NCBI GenBank assembly: GCA_023150945.1
Contig: JAKLJX010000018.1
Location: 1 to 64,000 of the forward strand
Origin: a bacterium
GTDB lineage: Bacteria; Zhuqueibacterota; Zhuqueibacteria; Zhuqueibacterales; Zhuqueibacteraceae
DNA: 64,000 bases
Direction: 5' to 3'
Positions 24,988 to 34,119 of the stretch are shown in pieces. A program made the position numbers and the translations under genes. Every line of letters begins with the position of its first letter. Position 1 is the stretch's first letter. Under the pieces are notes generated by a model. The model was not told where the DNA came from. It saw nothing but the letters and a program-made list of their open reading frames with translations, and did no database searches.

Positions 24988-27642
24988 TCAGCCTTTCAGC
25001 GGCAGCGTAAAGCGAAACGCGGCGCCGCCCTCCGGCCGATTCTCCGCCCAGATGCGGCCGTTGTGCGCTTCGATGATGCTTTTGCAGATCGTCAATCCCA
25101 AGCCCACGCCGCCCCGGCCTTCGGCGGCGCGGCTGCGATAGAATTTATCGAACACGCGCTCGATCTCCGCCGGCGGCAAGCCCGGGCCGCGATCCGCAAT
25201 TTCTATCACGACATTTTCATTCATGACGCGCGCAGAAATTGCGATGGAACTTGCGGCCGGCGTGTATTTGATGGCGTTTTCCAGAAGATTGATGAAAACT
25301 TGCTCGAGCAAAACGCTGTCAAAAGCGACGAAAGGCAAATCTGGCGGTAAATGAGTTGTCACTTGCCGTCCAGTTAACTGTTCGTCCAAACGCGTGAGCG
25401 CCGCGCCGATGACTTCTTCCAGCGGCTGCCATTCTTTGTTCAATTTGACGGCGCCGGATTCCAGGCGCGTCATGTCCAACAAATTTCTCACCAGGCGATT
25501 CAAGCGCGCCGCCTCGTCATGAATCGTTTGCGTCAATTCGCGCCGCGTTACGGCCGGCAGCGCGTTCTCCGGTTCCAGCAGGCTGCTGGCCGCGCCGGTG
25601 ATGGAAGCGAGCGGCGTGCGTAAATCATGCGAAACCGAGCTGAGCAGGGTGTTGCGCAGTTTCTCCGTTTCGATCATGATCTGAGTGCGCTGCGCTTCCT
25701 CCGACAAACGTGCACTTTCCACGGCCAGTGCAATTTGATTGGCAAAGGTCTCCAGCAGTTGCAGAAGTTCGGGGTTCTGCATGTTGCCGGCGTTCTGCGG
25801 GCGCACACCCAGCACGCCGACAATGCCGCGCGAGGCAAACAGTGGCAGATACAAGGCATTCGCGCCCGGCAGGGTCGCCGTGCCGAGTCCGGCCTTTTGG
25901 CGAAGATCATAAACCCATTGCGCCACGCTTTGCTCTTTCGCTTCCGCAGCGAAGTTCGCGCCCGCCGGCGTAGTCAAACGGCCGTTTTCATCCGGCAACA
26001 ACAAGGCGATTTCGCTTTCGAAAACTTCCTGCATGTGCCGCAAAACGATTTCGCGCACCTGGTCGAGGCTTTTAGCGGTGACCAGCTCGCGGCTCATGTC
26101 GTAGAGCTCGGCGGTGCGCTGCTCGCGTCGGCGCGCCGCCTCCGCGGCATGGCGCAAACGCAGCGTCAGCGTGCTGATGATCAACGCCACGACGAACATC
26201 ACGCCAAAGGTAATGAAATATTCGGGATCGGCAACATTGAAAGTGAGAATCGGCGGGACGAAAAAGAAATTGAAGGCGATGACGCTGAGCAGCGAAGCAA
26301 GCAGCGCCGGCCCGCGCCCAAAGCGCGCCGCGATAAAAACGACGCCGAGCAGATAAATCATGATCAAATTCGGCGGCGAGAGGTAAGACGACAAGAGCTT
26401 ACCCACGCCGCTGCACAAAGCAACGATGAGCAGGCTCAAGAGATAAGACCACCCGCTCTGCGCGCTGCGAAAGGCAAGCGGCAGAGCAGAAGTTTCTTCC
26501 TCCGTTTCGCCGCGAATGACGTAGACATCGATGTCGCCGCTGTGCCGTACGATGTCGCCGACCAGCGAACCGAAGAACGCCTCGCGCCAGCGCGCATCCG
26601 TTGGTTTGCCGACCACGATCTTGCTGATGTTGCGGCGGCGCGCGAAATTAATGATTTCTTCACTCATGCGCTGCCCGCTGAGCATGAGGGTTTTCGCGCC
26701 CAGGCTTTCGGCCAGTCGCAGATTTTGGTGCAAACGGTCGCGATCCGTTTGCGAGAGCCGGGCATGTTGCGGCGTTTCCACATGCACCGCGATCCACTCG
26801 GCTCGCAGACTGTGCGCCAGCCGCCGCGCCGCGCGCACCAATCGCGCCGAAGACGGACTTGGTCCCACGCACACCAGAATGCGCTCCGCGGTCGGCCAGG
26901 TGGTGATGATGTCGTGTTCATGCCGGTAGGTTTGCATTTGCGCATGCACGCGCTCGGCCGTGCGCCGCAACGCCAAATCGCGCAGCGCGATGAGATTGCC
27001 TTTGCGGAAGAAATTCTCGATGGCAGCCGCGGCCTGCTTCGGCACGTAGACTTTGCCCTCTTTCAAACGCAGCAAGAGATCATCCGGCGGCAAATCGACC
27101 AACTCGACTTCAGCGGCAGCCTCGAAGATCGCATCCGGCACCGTCTCGCGTACGCGCACCCCGGTGATTTGCGCGATAATGTCGTTCAGGCTTTCGAGGT
27201 GTTGGACGTTGACGGTGGTGTAGACATCAATGCCCAGACTGAGCAGTTCTTCCACGTCTTGCCAGCGCTTGGCGTGACGCATTCCTTGGGCGTTGGTGTG
27301 CGCCAATTCATCCACCAAGATGAGCGCCGGCTTGCGCGCGAGCGCTGCGTCGAGATCGAATTCACGCAGTTTTGCGCCGCGATAATCGATCACGCGCGCG
27401 GGCAGAACCTCCAGGCCGAGCAACAACACTTCGGTTTCTTTGCGGCCGTGCGGCTCGACGTATCCCACCACTAAATCGATGCCTTCTGCCGCGGCTTTGC
27501 GCGCGGCTTCGAGCATGGCATAGGTTTTACCGACGCCGGCGCTGGCGCCAAAAAAGATTTTGAGTTTCCCGCGCGCTGCCTGCGCTTCTTGTGATTTGAG
27601 GTGGGCAAGCAGCTTGTCGGGATCAGGGCGAGGTTCGATCAT
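24988..27642 (-). CDS. kdpD: KdpD, potassium/turgor sensor histidine kinase
   Basis: Membrane kinase of 884 residues, the normal KdpD length. Residues 20-230 form the KdpD domain with Walker A GASAGVGKT and LVDELAHTN. A Usp-like domain spans about 250-370 (ILVCVGPSPSSARLVRAA). Four transmembrane segments of the DUF4118 type lie about 395-490, GAF about 515-645, then HisKA with SSVSHDLRTPLASI (phospho-His) and HATPase with NAIKYTPA, DRGPGLP and GVGLGLTICKSI. It phosphorylates KdpE at low K+ in known systems. It begins 37 bp after kdpC on the same strand. Confidence 0.96.
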   Translation of the reverse strand: MIEPRPDPDKLLAHLKSQEAQAARGKLKIFFGASAGVGKTYAMLEAARKAAAEGIDLVVGYVEPHGRKETEVLLLGLEVLPARVIDYRGAKLREFDLDAALARKPALILVDELAHTNAQGMRHAKRWQDVEELLSLGIDVYTTVNVQHLESLNDIIAQITGVRVRETVPDAIFEAAAEVELVDLPPDDLLLRLKEGKVYVPKQAAAAIENFFRKGNLIALRDLALRRTAERVHAQMQTYRHEHDIITTWPTAERILVCVGPSPSSARLVRAARRLAHSLRAEWIAVHVETPQHARLSQTDRDRLHQNLRLAESLGAKTLMLSGQRMSEEIINFARRRNISKIVVGKPTDARWREAFFGSLVGDIVRHSGDIDVYVIRGETEEETSALPLAFRSAQSGWSYLLSLLIVALCSGVGKLLSSYLSPPNLIMIYLLGVVFIAARFGRGPALLASLLSVIAFNFFFVPPILTFNVADPEYFITFGVMFVVALIISTLTLRLRHAAEAARRREQRTAELYDMSRELVTAKSLDQVREIVLRHMQEVFESEIALLLPDENGRLTTPAGANFAAEAKEQSVAQWVYDLRQKAGLGTATLPGANALYLPLFASRGIVGVLGVRPQNAGNMQNPELLQLLETFANQIALAVESARLSEEAQRTQIMIETEKLRNTLLSSVSHDLRTPLASITGAASSLLEPENALPAVTRRELTQTIHDEAARLNRLVRNLLDMTRLESGAVKLNKEWQPLEEVIGAALTRLDEQLTGRQVTTHLPPDLPFVAFDSVLLEQVFINLLENAIKYTPAASSIAISARVMNENVVIEIADRGPGLPPAEIERVFDKFYRSRAAEGRGGVGLGLTICKSIIEAHNGRIWAENRPEGGAAFRFTLPLKG

Positions 27643-27679
27643 GGCGGAATATACGAAAAAGTCGTCGGAATATCAGGGT

Positions 27680-28249
27680 TCAATACTGCCGCAGCGCCAA
27701 ATTCAAGCGCAAGACATTTACTCGCGGCTCACCGAGAAACCCCAGTTGCCGTCCTTTAATGTGTTTTTCGACGAGTTGACGAACGAAATTTTCATCAAGA
27801 TGGCGCGCGTGTGCAACGCGGGAAACTTGATAGTAAGCCGCCGTGGGGCTGATATGCGGATCGAGTCCGCTGCCCGAGGCTGTCACCAAATCAACCGGAA
27901 TGGGTTGGGTATTGCTCGAATCAGCTTGCTGCAAGGCTTGCACACGCGCTGCGACTGCTTGTAGCAAGGCCTCGTTCGTCGGGCCAAGATTCGAGCCGGC
28001 AGAAGCCGCAGCATTGTAGGCAAATGGGCCGGTGGCTGATGGGCGGCTCCAAAAATACTTGGGATCATCGAACGGCTGGCCGATGAGTTCGGAGCCGACG
28101 AGTTTTCCATCTTCATAGAGCAAGCTGCCGTTCGCTTGTTGGGGAAAAATGAGCTGGGCGATGCCTGTGACGAGCAGGGGATACGCCACGCCGGTGATGA
28201 GTGTCAGCGTGAGCAGAATGAGTAATGAAGTTTTGATCAATGGGCGCAT
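27680..28249 (-). CDS. kdpC: KdpC, potassium-transporting ATPase C subunit
   Basis: Protein of 189 residues (E. coli KdpC is 190). One N-terminal transmembrane helix (SLLILLTLTLITGVAYPLLVTGIAQ), then the conserved YFWSRPSAT, GSNLGPTN, PVDLVTASGSGLDPHISP and AAYYQVSRVAHAR. KdpC stabilises the KdpA-KdpB complex and aids ATP binding. ATG 28249 gives the standard N-terminus MRPLIKTS; the frame extends 12 codons further without support. Confidence 0.96.
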   Translation of the reverse strand: MRPLIKTSLLILLTLTLITGVAYPLLVTGIAQLIFPQQANGSLLYEDGKLVGSELIGQPFDDPKYFWSRPSATGPFAYNAAASAGSNLGPTNEALLQAVAARVQALQQADSSNTQPIPVDLVTASGSGLDPHISPTAAYYQVSRVAHARHLDENFVRQLVEKHIKGRQLGFLGEPRVNVLRLNLALRQY

Positions 28250-28289
28250 ATTATGTCCCGTAGTTTTTATGAAAATTGAAATCATGCTT

Positions 28290-28348
28290 GTAGTCGCTCC
28301 TTCAGGAGCCGGCGTACATGAGCTGCGAGCGCCTAAAGGCGCTACTAC
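28290..28348. repeat. Twin-hairpin interspersed repeat between kdpB and kdpC
   Basis: Two small hairpins, GCTCC-TTCA-GGAGC (28296-28309) and GCGCC-TAAA-GGCGC (28329-28342), are flanked by inverted ends GTAGT (28290) and ACTAC (28344-28348). This GTAGTmGCnCC...GGCGCTACTAC layout is a recurring non-coding repeat style; it fills most of the 113-bp gap inside the operon. Confidence 0.65.
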
Positions 28349-28362
28349 GAACCACGAACTTT

Positions 28363-30435
28363 TTACGCCAGCCCCAGCGCCACCAAAATCAAATCAATCA
28401 GTTTGATCCCAACAAAAGGCACGATCAACCCGCCCAATCCGTAGATCAACAGGTTATTGCGCAATAGCGTTGCGGCGCTCATTGGCCGGTATTTGATGCC
28501 GCGCAATGCCAGTGGAATGAGAAAGATGATGATCAACGCATTGAAAATTACCGCCGAGAGAATGGCGCTGGCCGGCGTGGCCAGCTTCATGAGATTGAGC
28601 GCTGCGAGCGCAGGGTACGTACTCACGAATGCCGCGGGTATGATCGCGAAATATTTCGCGACGTCGTTGGCAATGCTGAACGCCGTCAGCGCGCCGCGCG
28701 TCATCAATAATTGCTTGCCGATCTCGACGATCTCGATGAGCTTGGTTGGATTCGAATCGAGATCGACCATGTTGCCCGCTTCTTTCGCGGCTTGCGTCCC
28801 GGTGTTCATCGCCACTGCCACGTCGGCTTGCGCCAGCGCGGGCGCATCGTTGGTGCCGTCGCCCGTCATCGCCACCAATCGCCCGCCGCTTTGATGTTCG
28901 CGAATGAGTTTCAATTTTGCCTCGGGCGTCGCCTGCGCGAGAAAATCATCGACGCCTGCCTCGGCGGCAATGCTCGCAGCGGTGAGCGGATTGTCGCCGG
29001 TGATCATCACCGTCTTGATGCCCATCTTGCGCAATTCCGCAAAGCGTTCTTTGATGCCGCGTTTCACGATGTCCTTCAACTCGATCACACCGAGAACTTT
29101 CGCCGCGTCGGCAACCACCAACGGCGTGCCGCCATTTTTCGCGATACTCTCCACCGTGGTCTTAACTTCCATGGGAAATTCTCCGCCACGACTTTGCACG
29201 TATTGTTCAATCGCTTCTGCTGCGCCTTTGCGAATCTGACGCCCGTCAAGATTCACGCCGCTCATGCGCGTTTGCGCCGTGAACGGAACAAATGTCGCGC
29301 CCAGAGCATGAATGTCACGCTCGCGGAGCCGGTATTTTTCCTTTGCCAAAACCATGATCGACCGTCCCTCCGGCGTCTCGTCAGAAAGCGAAGCAAGTTG
29401 CGCCGCGTCCGCCAGAGTTTCCGCGCTCACGCCTGCCGCGGGAAGGAATGCCGTTGCCTGGCGATTGCCCAGCGTGATCGTGCCGGTTTTGTCGAGCAGC
29501 AAAACGTCCACATCACCCGCGGCCTCCACGGCGCGGCCGGAGGTGGCAATGACATTGGCTTGAATCATGCGATCCATGCCCGCAATGCCAATGGCCGAGA
29601 GCAGGCCGCCAATCGTGGTGGGAATCAGGCACACCAGCAAAGCCACCAGCACGGTCACGGTGATTGGCGACCCTTGTCCGGCCGATTCTACGCTGTAAAT
29701 CGAAAACGGCAACAACGTCACGGTTGCGAGCAAAAAGACGATGGTCAATGCTGCGAGTAAAATGTTGAGCGCGATTTCGTTGGGCGTTTTTTGGCGTTTC
29801 GCGCCTTCGACCAGCGCGATCATGCGATCCAGAAACGCCTCGCCCGGGTTGGCGGTGATGCGCACGATCAGCCAATCGGACAACACTTTGGTGCCGCCGG
29901 TAACGGCGCTGCGGTCGCCGCCGCTTTCGCGGATCACTGGCGCGCTTTCGCCGGTGATGGCGCTTTCATCCACCGAGGCAATGCCTGCGACAACCTCGCC
30001 ATCAGCGGGAATCGCCTCGCCGGCTTCCACCAAAACCACATCGCCTTTGCGCAGCGCGGTCGCACTCACGAGAGAGAAATCTGCCTCGCGGCGAGCTTCT
30101 GCAAGTTTTTTGGCTTTGATGTCGCGGCGCGCGCGGCGCAACGAATCTGCCTGGGCTTTGCCGCGGCCTTCGGCCATCGCTTCGGCAAAATTTGCGAATA
30201 ACACGGTGAACCACAGCCAGAGCGAGATCGCCAGAATGAAGCCAGCCGGCGCTTCACCTTTTCCCAACCAGGCTTGCAGGAATAACATCGTGGTCAACAC
30301 GCTGCCAACCAGTACGACGAACATCACCGGATTGCGAATCTGCACGCGCGGATCGAGTTTCTTGAATGAAGCGACGATTGCCTGGTTGACAATTTGTACG
30401 TCAAACAAAGGACGGGATTGGGGTTTGACTGACAT
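28363..30435 (-). CDS. kdpB: KdpB, potassium-transporting P-type ATPase B subunit
   Basis: Catalytic P-type (P1A) ATPase of 690 residues. Motifs: [18 protein letters not shown] (actuator TGES), [13 protein letters not shown] (phosphorylated Asp), MSGVNLDGR and KGAAEAI in the nucleotide-binding domain, [10 protein letters not shown], and [43 protein letters not shown] split over the hinge. There are seven transmembrane segments in the usual places. It drives K+ through KdpA by ATP hydrolysis. An unusual 170-bp repeat-bearing gap separates it from kdpA. Confidence 0.97.
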   Translation of the reverse strand: MSVKPQSRPLFDVQIVNQAIVASFKKLDPRVQIRNPVMFVVLVGSVLTTMLFLQAWLGKGEAPAGFILAISLWLWFTVLFANFAEAMAEGRGKAQADSLRRARRDIKAKKLAEARREADFSLVSATALRKGDVVLVEAGEAIPADGEVVAGIASVDESAITGESAPVIRESGGDRSAVTGGTKVLSDWLIVRITANPGEAFLDRMIALVEGAKRQKTPNEIALNILLAALTIVFLLATVTLLPFSIYSVESAGQGSPITVTVLVALLVCLIPTTIGGLLSAIGIAGMDRMIQANVIATSGRAVEAAGDVDVLLLDKTGTITLGNRQATAFLPAAGVSAETLADAAQLASLSDETPEGRSIMVLAKEKYRLRERDIHALGATFVPFTAQTRMSGVNLDGRQIRKGAAEAIEQYVQSRGGEFPMEVKTTVESIAKNGGTPLVVADAAKVLGVIELKDIVKRGIKERFAELRKMGIKTVMITGDNPLTAASIAAEAGVDDFLAQATPEAKLKLIREHQSGGRLVAMTGDGTNDAPALAQADVAVAMNTGTQAAKEAGNMVDLDSNPTKLIEIVEIGKQLLMTRGALTAFSIANDVAKYFAIIPAAFVSTYPALAALNLMKLATPASAILSAVIFNALIIIFLIPLALRGIKYRPMSAATLLRNNLLIYGLGGLIVPFVGIKLIDLILVALGLA

Positions 30436-30465
30436 GGTTGAGTTTTCCTATATCTACCTTTTTTT

Positions 30466-30584
30466 GCTCCTACTCCTACTCCTACTCTTACTCTTACTCT
30501 TACTCTTACTCGCTTTCGAGTTTTCTGAACGGCGAGCAAGAGTAGGAGTATGAGTAGGAGTATGAGTAGGAGCAGGAGCAGGAG
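30466..30584. repeat. Hexanucleotide microsatellite forming an inverted pair between kdpA and kdpB
   Basis: 30466-30512 is CTCCTA/CTCTTA hexamers in tandem (about seven units). 30535-30584 is the complementary class, GAGTAGGAGTAT units then GAGCAG units. The arms can fold on each other around a 22-nt centre. It occupies most of the 170-bp gap between kdpA and kdpB, genes that are normally adjacent. Confidence 0.85.
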
Positions 30585-30605
30585 ATATGATGGTTATGAT
30601 AGTTG

Positions 30606-32342
30606 CTACGATATCATCATCAAGTGTTCCACAATCGGCCCGAGCGCCAGCGCGGGAATGAACGTGAGCGCGCCGACGATGATCACCACGCCGATAAGGA
30701 TGATGATGAAGAGCGCGTTGTGTGTCGGCAAGGTGCCGGGGCCGGCGGGCACGATCTTTTTGCGCGCCAACGATCCGGCAATGGCCAAGGTGGGAATCGC
30801 CAGCCAATAGCGCGCGATCAGCATCGCCAACCCGCCAACGGTATTGTGAAAGGGAATGTTAGCGCCGAATCCCGCAAACGCGCTGCCGTTGTTGTTGCCC
30901 ATCGACGAGTAGGCATACAGCAACTCGCTGAAGCCATGCGGCCCGGGATCTTGCGAACCGCCGGCATTGCAGATGATGCTCAACGCCGCGCCGCCCAACA
31001 CGGCGATCGGCGGAAAGAGAATGACCAGCGAGGCCATTTTCATTTCATACGCTTCGATCTTTTTGCCCAAATATTCCGGCGTGCGGCCGACCATCAATCC
31101 CGCAACGAATACCGCGATGATCGCGAAGATCAGCATGCCGTAGAGTCCCGAGCCGACGCCGCCGAAAATCACTTCACCGAGTTGCATCAGCCACATCAGC
31201 ACCAATCCACCGAGCGGCGTGTAAGAATCGTGCATCGAGTTGACCGAGCCGTTCGAAGCAGCAGTGGTCGCGGTGGCCCACAACGCCGAGTTGGCAATGC
31301 CGAAACGGACTTCTTTGCCCTCCATATTGCCGCCGGATTGCAGCGCGCTGGCATTTTGATCGATGCCCATCTTCGTGAAAGCGGGATTGCCGTTCTGTTC
31401 CGCGCCAACGCATAACGCGAGCAGCGCGACGAAAACGATCGTCATCGCCGCCAGCACGGCCCAGCCTTGTCGCGTGTCACCGACCATCTTGCCGAAGGTA
31501 TAGCACAAGCTCGCTGGAATCAGCAGAATGGCCAGCATTTCCAGGAAATTCGATAGCGGGGTGGGATTCTCGAAGGGATGCGCCGCATTGACGTTGAAAA
31601 ATCCGCCGCCATTGGTCCCGAGTTGTTTGATGGCAATTTGCGAGGCTGCTGGTCCCATCGGCAGTAATTGCTCGGTGACAACAGTGCCATTCGCATCGAC
31701 CGCCGGCTGCAGCAACGGCACACTGTGATAGGCGTCAAAGTTTTGAATCACGCCTTGCGAGACTTGCAGCAAGGCGAGCAAGAGAGCAAGTGGCAACAAG
31801 ATGTAAAGCGTGGTGCGCACGAGATCGACCCAGAAGTTGCCAATGGTCTCTGCCGAGCGACGCGCGAGGCCACGAATGAACCCGGCGAGTGTCGCCATGC
31901 CGGTCGCCGCCGAAAGAAAATTCTGTACGGTGAGGCCGAGTATTTGCGTCAAGTAGCTCATTGTGGTTTCGCCGCCATAGCCCTGCCAGTTGGTGTTGCT
32001 TGCAAAACTGACCGCGGTGTTGAAGGATGAATCCGGTGCGACCGGGGCAAAACCCTGTGGATTTAGCGGCAGCCACTGTTGCAGGCGTTGCAGGGCATAG
32101 ACCACGAATAATCCGGCGAAATTGAACAGCAGCATCGCCAGCGCGTAAGTTTTCCAATTCATCTCCTCGTTGCTGCGCACGCCGGATAGGCGATAAATCA
32201 AGCGCTCGACCGGGGCGAGTACGCGATCGAGTCCGAATGATTTGCCTGTGTAGACGCGCGCCATGTAGGCTCCCAGCGGCCTGGCCAGCGCGAGCAGCAC
32301 GACGAGATAGAACCCAATTTGGAGATAGCCATTCAGCGTCAT
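30606..32342 (-). CDS. kdpA: KdpA, potassium-binding and translocating subunit
   Basis: Polytopic membrane protein of 578 residues with about ten transmembrane helices. Conserved pieces: [33 protein letters not shown] (first selectivity-filter loop), [24 protein letters not shown] (GTNGGG filter), the loop with [18 protein letters not shown], and [36 protein letters not shown]. It is the K+ channel-like subunit of KdpFABC. Its ATG overlaps the kdpF stop by one base (TGATG), showing tight coupling. Confidence 0.97.
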   Translation of the reverse strand: MTLNGYLQIGFYLVVLLALARPLGAYMARVYTGKSFGLDRVLAPVERLIYRLSGVRSNEEMNWKTYALAMLLFNFAGLFVVYALQRLQQWLPLNPQGFAPVAPDSSFNTAVSFASNTNWQGYGGETTMSYLTQILGLTVQNFLSAATGMATLAGFIRGLARRSAETIGNFWVDLVRTTLYILLPLALLLALLQVSQGVIQNFDAYHSVPLLQPAVDANGTVVTEQLLPMGPAASQIAIKQLGTNGGGFFNVNAAHPFENPTPLSNFLEMLAILLIPASLCYTFGKMVGDTRQGWAVLAAMTIVFVALLALCVGAEQNGNPAFTKMGIDQNASALQSGGNMEGKEVRFGIANSALWATATTAASNGSVNSMHDSYTPLGGLVLMWLMQLGEVIFGGVGSGLYGMLIFAIIAVFVAGLMVGRTPEYLGKKIEAYEMKMASLVILFPPIAVLGGAALSIICNAGGSQDPGPHGFSELLYAYSSMGNNNGSAFAGFGANIPFHNTVGGLAMLIARYWLAIPTLAIAGSLARKKIVPAGPGTLPTHNALFIIILIGVVIIVGALTFIPALALGPIVEHLMMIS

Positions 32343-32431
32343 CAGAACTTCTCCGGTTTCAAGAGTGCAATGAACAAATAAACGAACAAAACCAGCGCCA
32401 CCAGACCGCTGATGAAGTAGAATGTGTTCAT
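32342..32431 (-). CDS. kdpF: KdpF, 29-residue stabilising subunit
   Basis: Single-helix protein of 29 residues starting MNTFYFISG, with a central [15 protein letters not shown] and ending KPEKF, the standard KdpF form that stabilises KdpABC. AGGAGA lies 5 nt upstream. The stop overlaps the kdpA start (TGATG), and the upstream small frame ends one base before its start. Confidence 0.95.
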   Translation of the reverse strand: MNTFYFISGLVALVLFVYLFIALLKPEKF

Positions 32432-32432
32432 C

Positions 32433-32522
32433 TCATTCTCCTGAGAGTTTTTCACAAAGCTTGATCAATCCGAGCGAAGCAGCAAGAAACAGGAGCAGCA
32501 ACAGCACATAGAGAATATCCAT
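32433..32522 (-). CDS. Small membrane protein at the head of the kdp operon
   Basis: Frame of 29 residues starting MDILYVLLLLLFLAAS and ending KLCEKLSGE: one hydrophobic helix, a short amphipathic tail with Cys, and a basic/acidic end. GGAGG lies 7 nt upstream of the ATG, and the stop (TGA) is followed by one base and the kdpF ATG (TGAGATG), so both are translated together. Small proteins with this layout (short helix then LCexL) occur upstream of kdpF in other bacteria as I recall them. Possible extra Kdp subunit or leader peptide; function not established. Confidence 0.75.
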   Translation of the reverse strand: MDILYVLLLLLFLAASLGLIKLCEKLSGE

Positions 32523-32588
32523 GTTGAAGCCTCCGGAATTGTTGCCGCAATATAACTTCGTGGAGCGTCAAGCCGCCATCAAGGTTGG

Positions 32589-32606
32589 GGTCAAGAAGGT
32601 CAAGAA
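32589..32606 (-). promoter_or_regulatory. Possible operator: two direct copies of TTCTTGACC
   Basis: Minus-strand TTCTTGACC is repeated head-to-tail without spacer, 67-84 bp upstream of the first kdp ATG and about 35 bp upstream of a TATATT hexamer. Tandem direct repeats suit an OmpR-family regulator such as KdpE, but no known KdpE site was matched. Confidence 0.3.
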
Positions 32607-32636
32607 AGTGTAAAGGAGGAGGGGAGAGGATGCTGC

Positions 32637-32713
32637 GTGTCATTCGAAGAAGGAACCCTGTGAAGCACACGGTACCGTACTCCAATCTTCACAGGATCCT
32701 TGCAGGATGACAC
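32637..32713. repeat. GTGTCATTC...GTGAAG interspersed inverted repeat
   Basis: Outer ends GTGTCAT (32637-32643) and ATGACAC (32707-32713). Inner arms AAGGAACCCTGTGAAG (32650-32665) and CTTCACAGGATCCTT (32687-32701) pair with one bulge. Related half-copies occur at 56158-56184 and about 36519-36545. Confidence 0.65.
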
Positions 32714-32794
32714 ATTGGTTGGAGTTCGACTTCAGTGGGCGAAGAATTTGGTTCCTTTAATGCGAAATCGGTGCCCTAAAAGCAAAGAATTCTT

Positions 32795-32855
32795 CCAACG
32801 GATTGAAACAACCCAGCGGATAACAAACATTCGCTGGGTTGTTTTAATCCGTTGG
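32795..32855. repeat. Long inverted repeat downstream of the dehydratase gene
   Basis: 24-nt arms (32795-32818 and 32832-32855) are complementary except for one position, with a 13-nt centre, and pairing resumes outside around AAGAA/TTCTT. It lies 65 bp after the dehydratase stop; it could act as a terminator (no T-run) or be a mobile non-coding repeat. Confidence 0.6.
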
Positions 32856-32919
32856 CGTTCTTCTTCACGTTGCATTCTATCCGCGCTGGGGTTCATATTT
32901 CGTCGAATAGGCTGCAACC

Positions 32920-33879
32920 TCATTGTGCCAACCACGGCAGTTTTTCCAAATCACAATTGCCGCCGGAGAGAATCAAGCCCAGGCGCTTGCCGCTGCAATC
33001 GAATTTGTGCTCCAGCAGCGCGCCCAGCACAACTGCCGCTGACGGTTCGACGATGATCTTCATGCGTTCCCAGATGTGCCGCATCGCGGTGATGATGTTT
33101 TGCTCGCTGACGGTCACGATCTGCTGCACGTGGCTGCGAATGATGCCAAAAGTCAATTCGCACAGCGAAGTGAGCAAGCCATCGGCAATCGTTTGGGGAT
33201 TGGTGGAAGGCATGATCTTGCCTTCTTGCAACGAACGATAGGCATCATCCGCGCCGGCCGGTTCAGCGGCAATTACTTTTGTTTGCGGTGAAATTCCGGC
33301 AACCGTGAGCGCCGTGCCGCTCAACAACCCGCCCCCGCCGACCGGCGCCAGCACAAAGTCGAGATCATTCACTTCTTGCAGCAATTCCAGCGCAGCCGTG
33401 CCCTGGCCGCAAATGACGCGGCGATCATTGAACGGATGTACGACAGTCGCGCCGGTTTCCGCCACCACTTGCGCCAGCGTCGCTTCACGCGCCGCCAGCG
33501 TCGGCTCGCAGAAAACGATTTCGCCGCCATAACCTTCGACTGCCAACTTCTTGATGCGGGGCGCGGTTTTGGGCATGACGATGAATGCCGGCGCGCCGCG
33601 CAAACGCGCTGCCAGTGACAAGGCTGCCGCATGATTGCCGGAGGAATGTGTCGCAACTCCTCGCGCCAGTTCTGATTCACTCAACGAGAACACCGCATTG
33701 CAGGCGCCGCGAAATTTGAACGCCCCGACTTTTTGCAAATTCTCACATTTAAAAAATAGTTGAGCATTGACCATGCGATTGATGCTCTCGCAGGTCAGCA
33801 CCGGCGTGCGATGTGCATGCGGCTTGATGCGCTCGGCCGCTGCGCGAATATCGGCTAAAGTGGGGAAGTCCATGAGCAT
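32920..33879 (-). CDS. PLP-dependent threonine/serine dehydratase (or serine racemase)
   Basis: Fold-type II PLP enzyme of 319 residues, catalysing deamination of Thr to 2-oxobutanoate or Ser to pyruvate. Landmarks: KCENLQKVGAFKFRGA with the PLP Lys, HSSGNHAAALSLAA (Asn binding the PLP ring), VGGGGLLSG (phosphate loop) and SGGNCD near the end. There is no ACT regulatory domain, so it is the catabolic/short type; serine racemases share this architecture and cannot be excluded. Start ATG 33879 or 33873. The divergent GH31 gene begins about 240 bp away. Confidence 0.87.
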   Translation of the reverse strand: MLMDFPTLADIRAAAERIKPHAHRTPVLTCESINRMVNAQLFFKCENLQKVGAFKFRGACNAVFSLSESELARGVATHSSGNHAAALSLAARLRGAPAFIVMPKTAPRIKKLAVEGYGGEIVFCEPTLAAREATLAQVVAETGATVVHPFNDRRVICGQGTAALELLQEVNDLDFVLAPVGGGGLLSGTALTVAGISPQTKVIAAEPAGADDAYRSLQEGKIMPSTNPQTIADGLLTSLCELTFGIIRSHVQQIVTVSEQNIITAMRHIWERMKIIVEPSAAVVLGALLEHKFDCSGKRLGLILSGGNCDLEKLPWLAQ

Positions 33880-34119
33880 TCGGTCTCCGTGCTGTCACGA
33901 CACCGGCCGGCTGCGCTCCAGTCGTGGCTGCCGCTTTGGCAGCAGGGGCCGTCCGGGGGTGGCCGTACGATAAAGAAACGCTGCTGCGAAAGCAAGCGCA
34001 AAGTCCCGCCTCTCTGCCTGGCCGGCTTGACATTCCCAAAAGAAATCTCTATCGTTGCGGGTGCATTTTTGAAACGCGCCGGCATTGCCGATCAAACCAG
34101 CCGACCAGGAAACCTGTCC

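Larger units (their letters stand above)
32523..32919. other. 397-bp intergenic region upstream of the kdp operon
   Basis: Separates the dehydratase gene's 3' end from the kdp start. It holds a TATATT hexamer (32549-32554, minus strand) close to the kdp start, a direct repeat at 32589-32606 and two long inverted repeats (32637-32713 and 32795-32855). No gene seen. Confidence 0.6.

Noticed and set aside
25627..27474. 615-codon plus-strand open frame
   Set aside because: Antisense to kdpD; no recognisable domain.
28711..29760. 349-codon plus-strand frame
   Set aside because: Antisense to kdpB.
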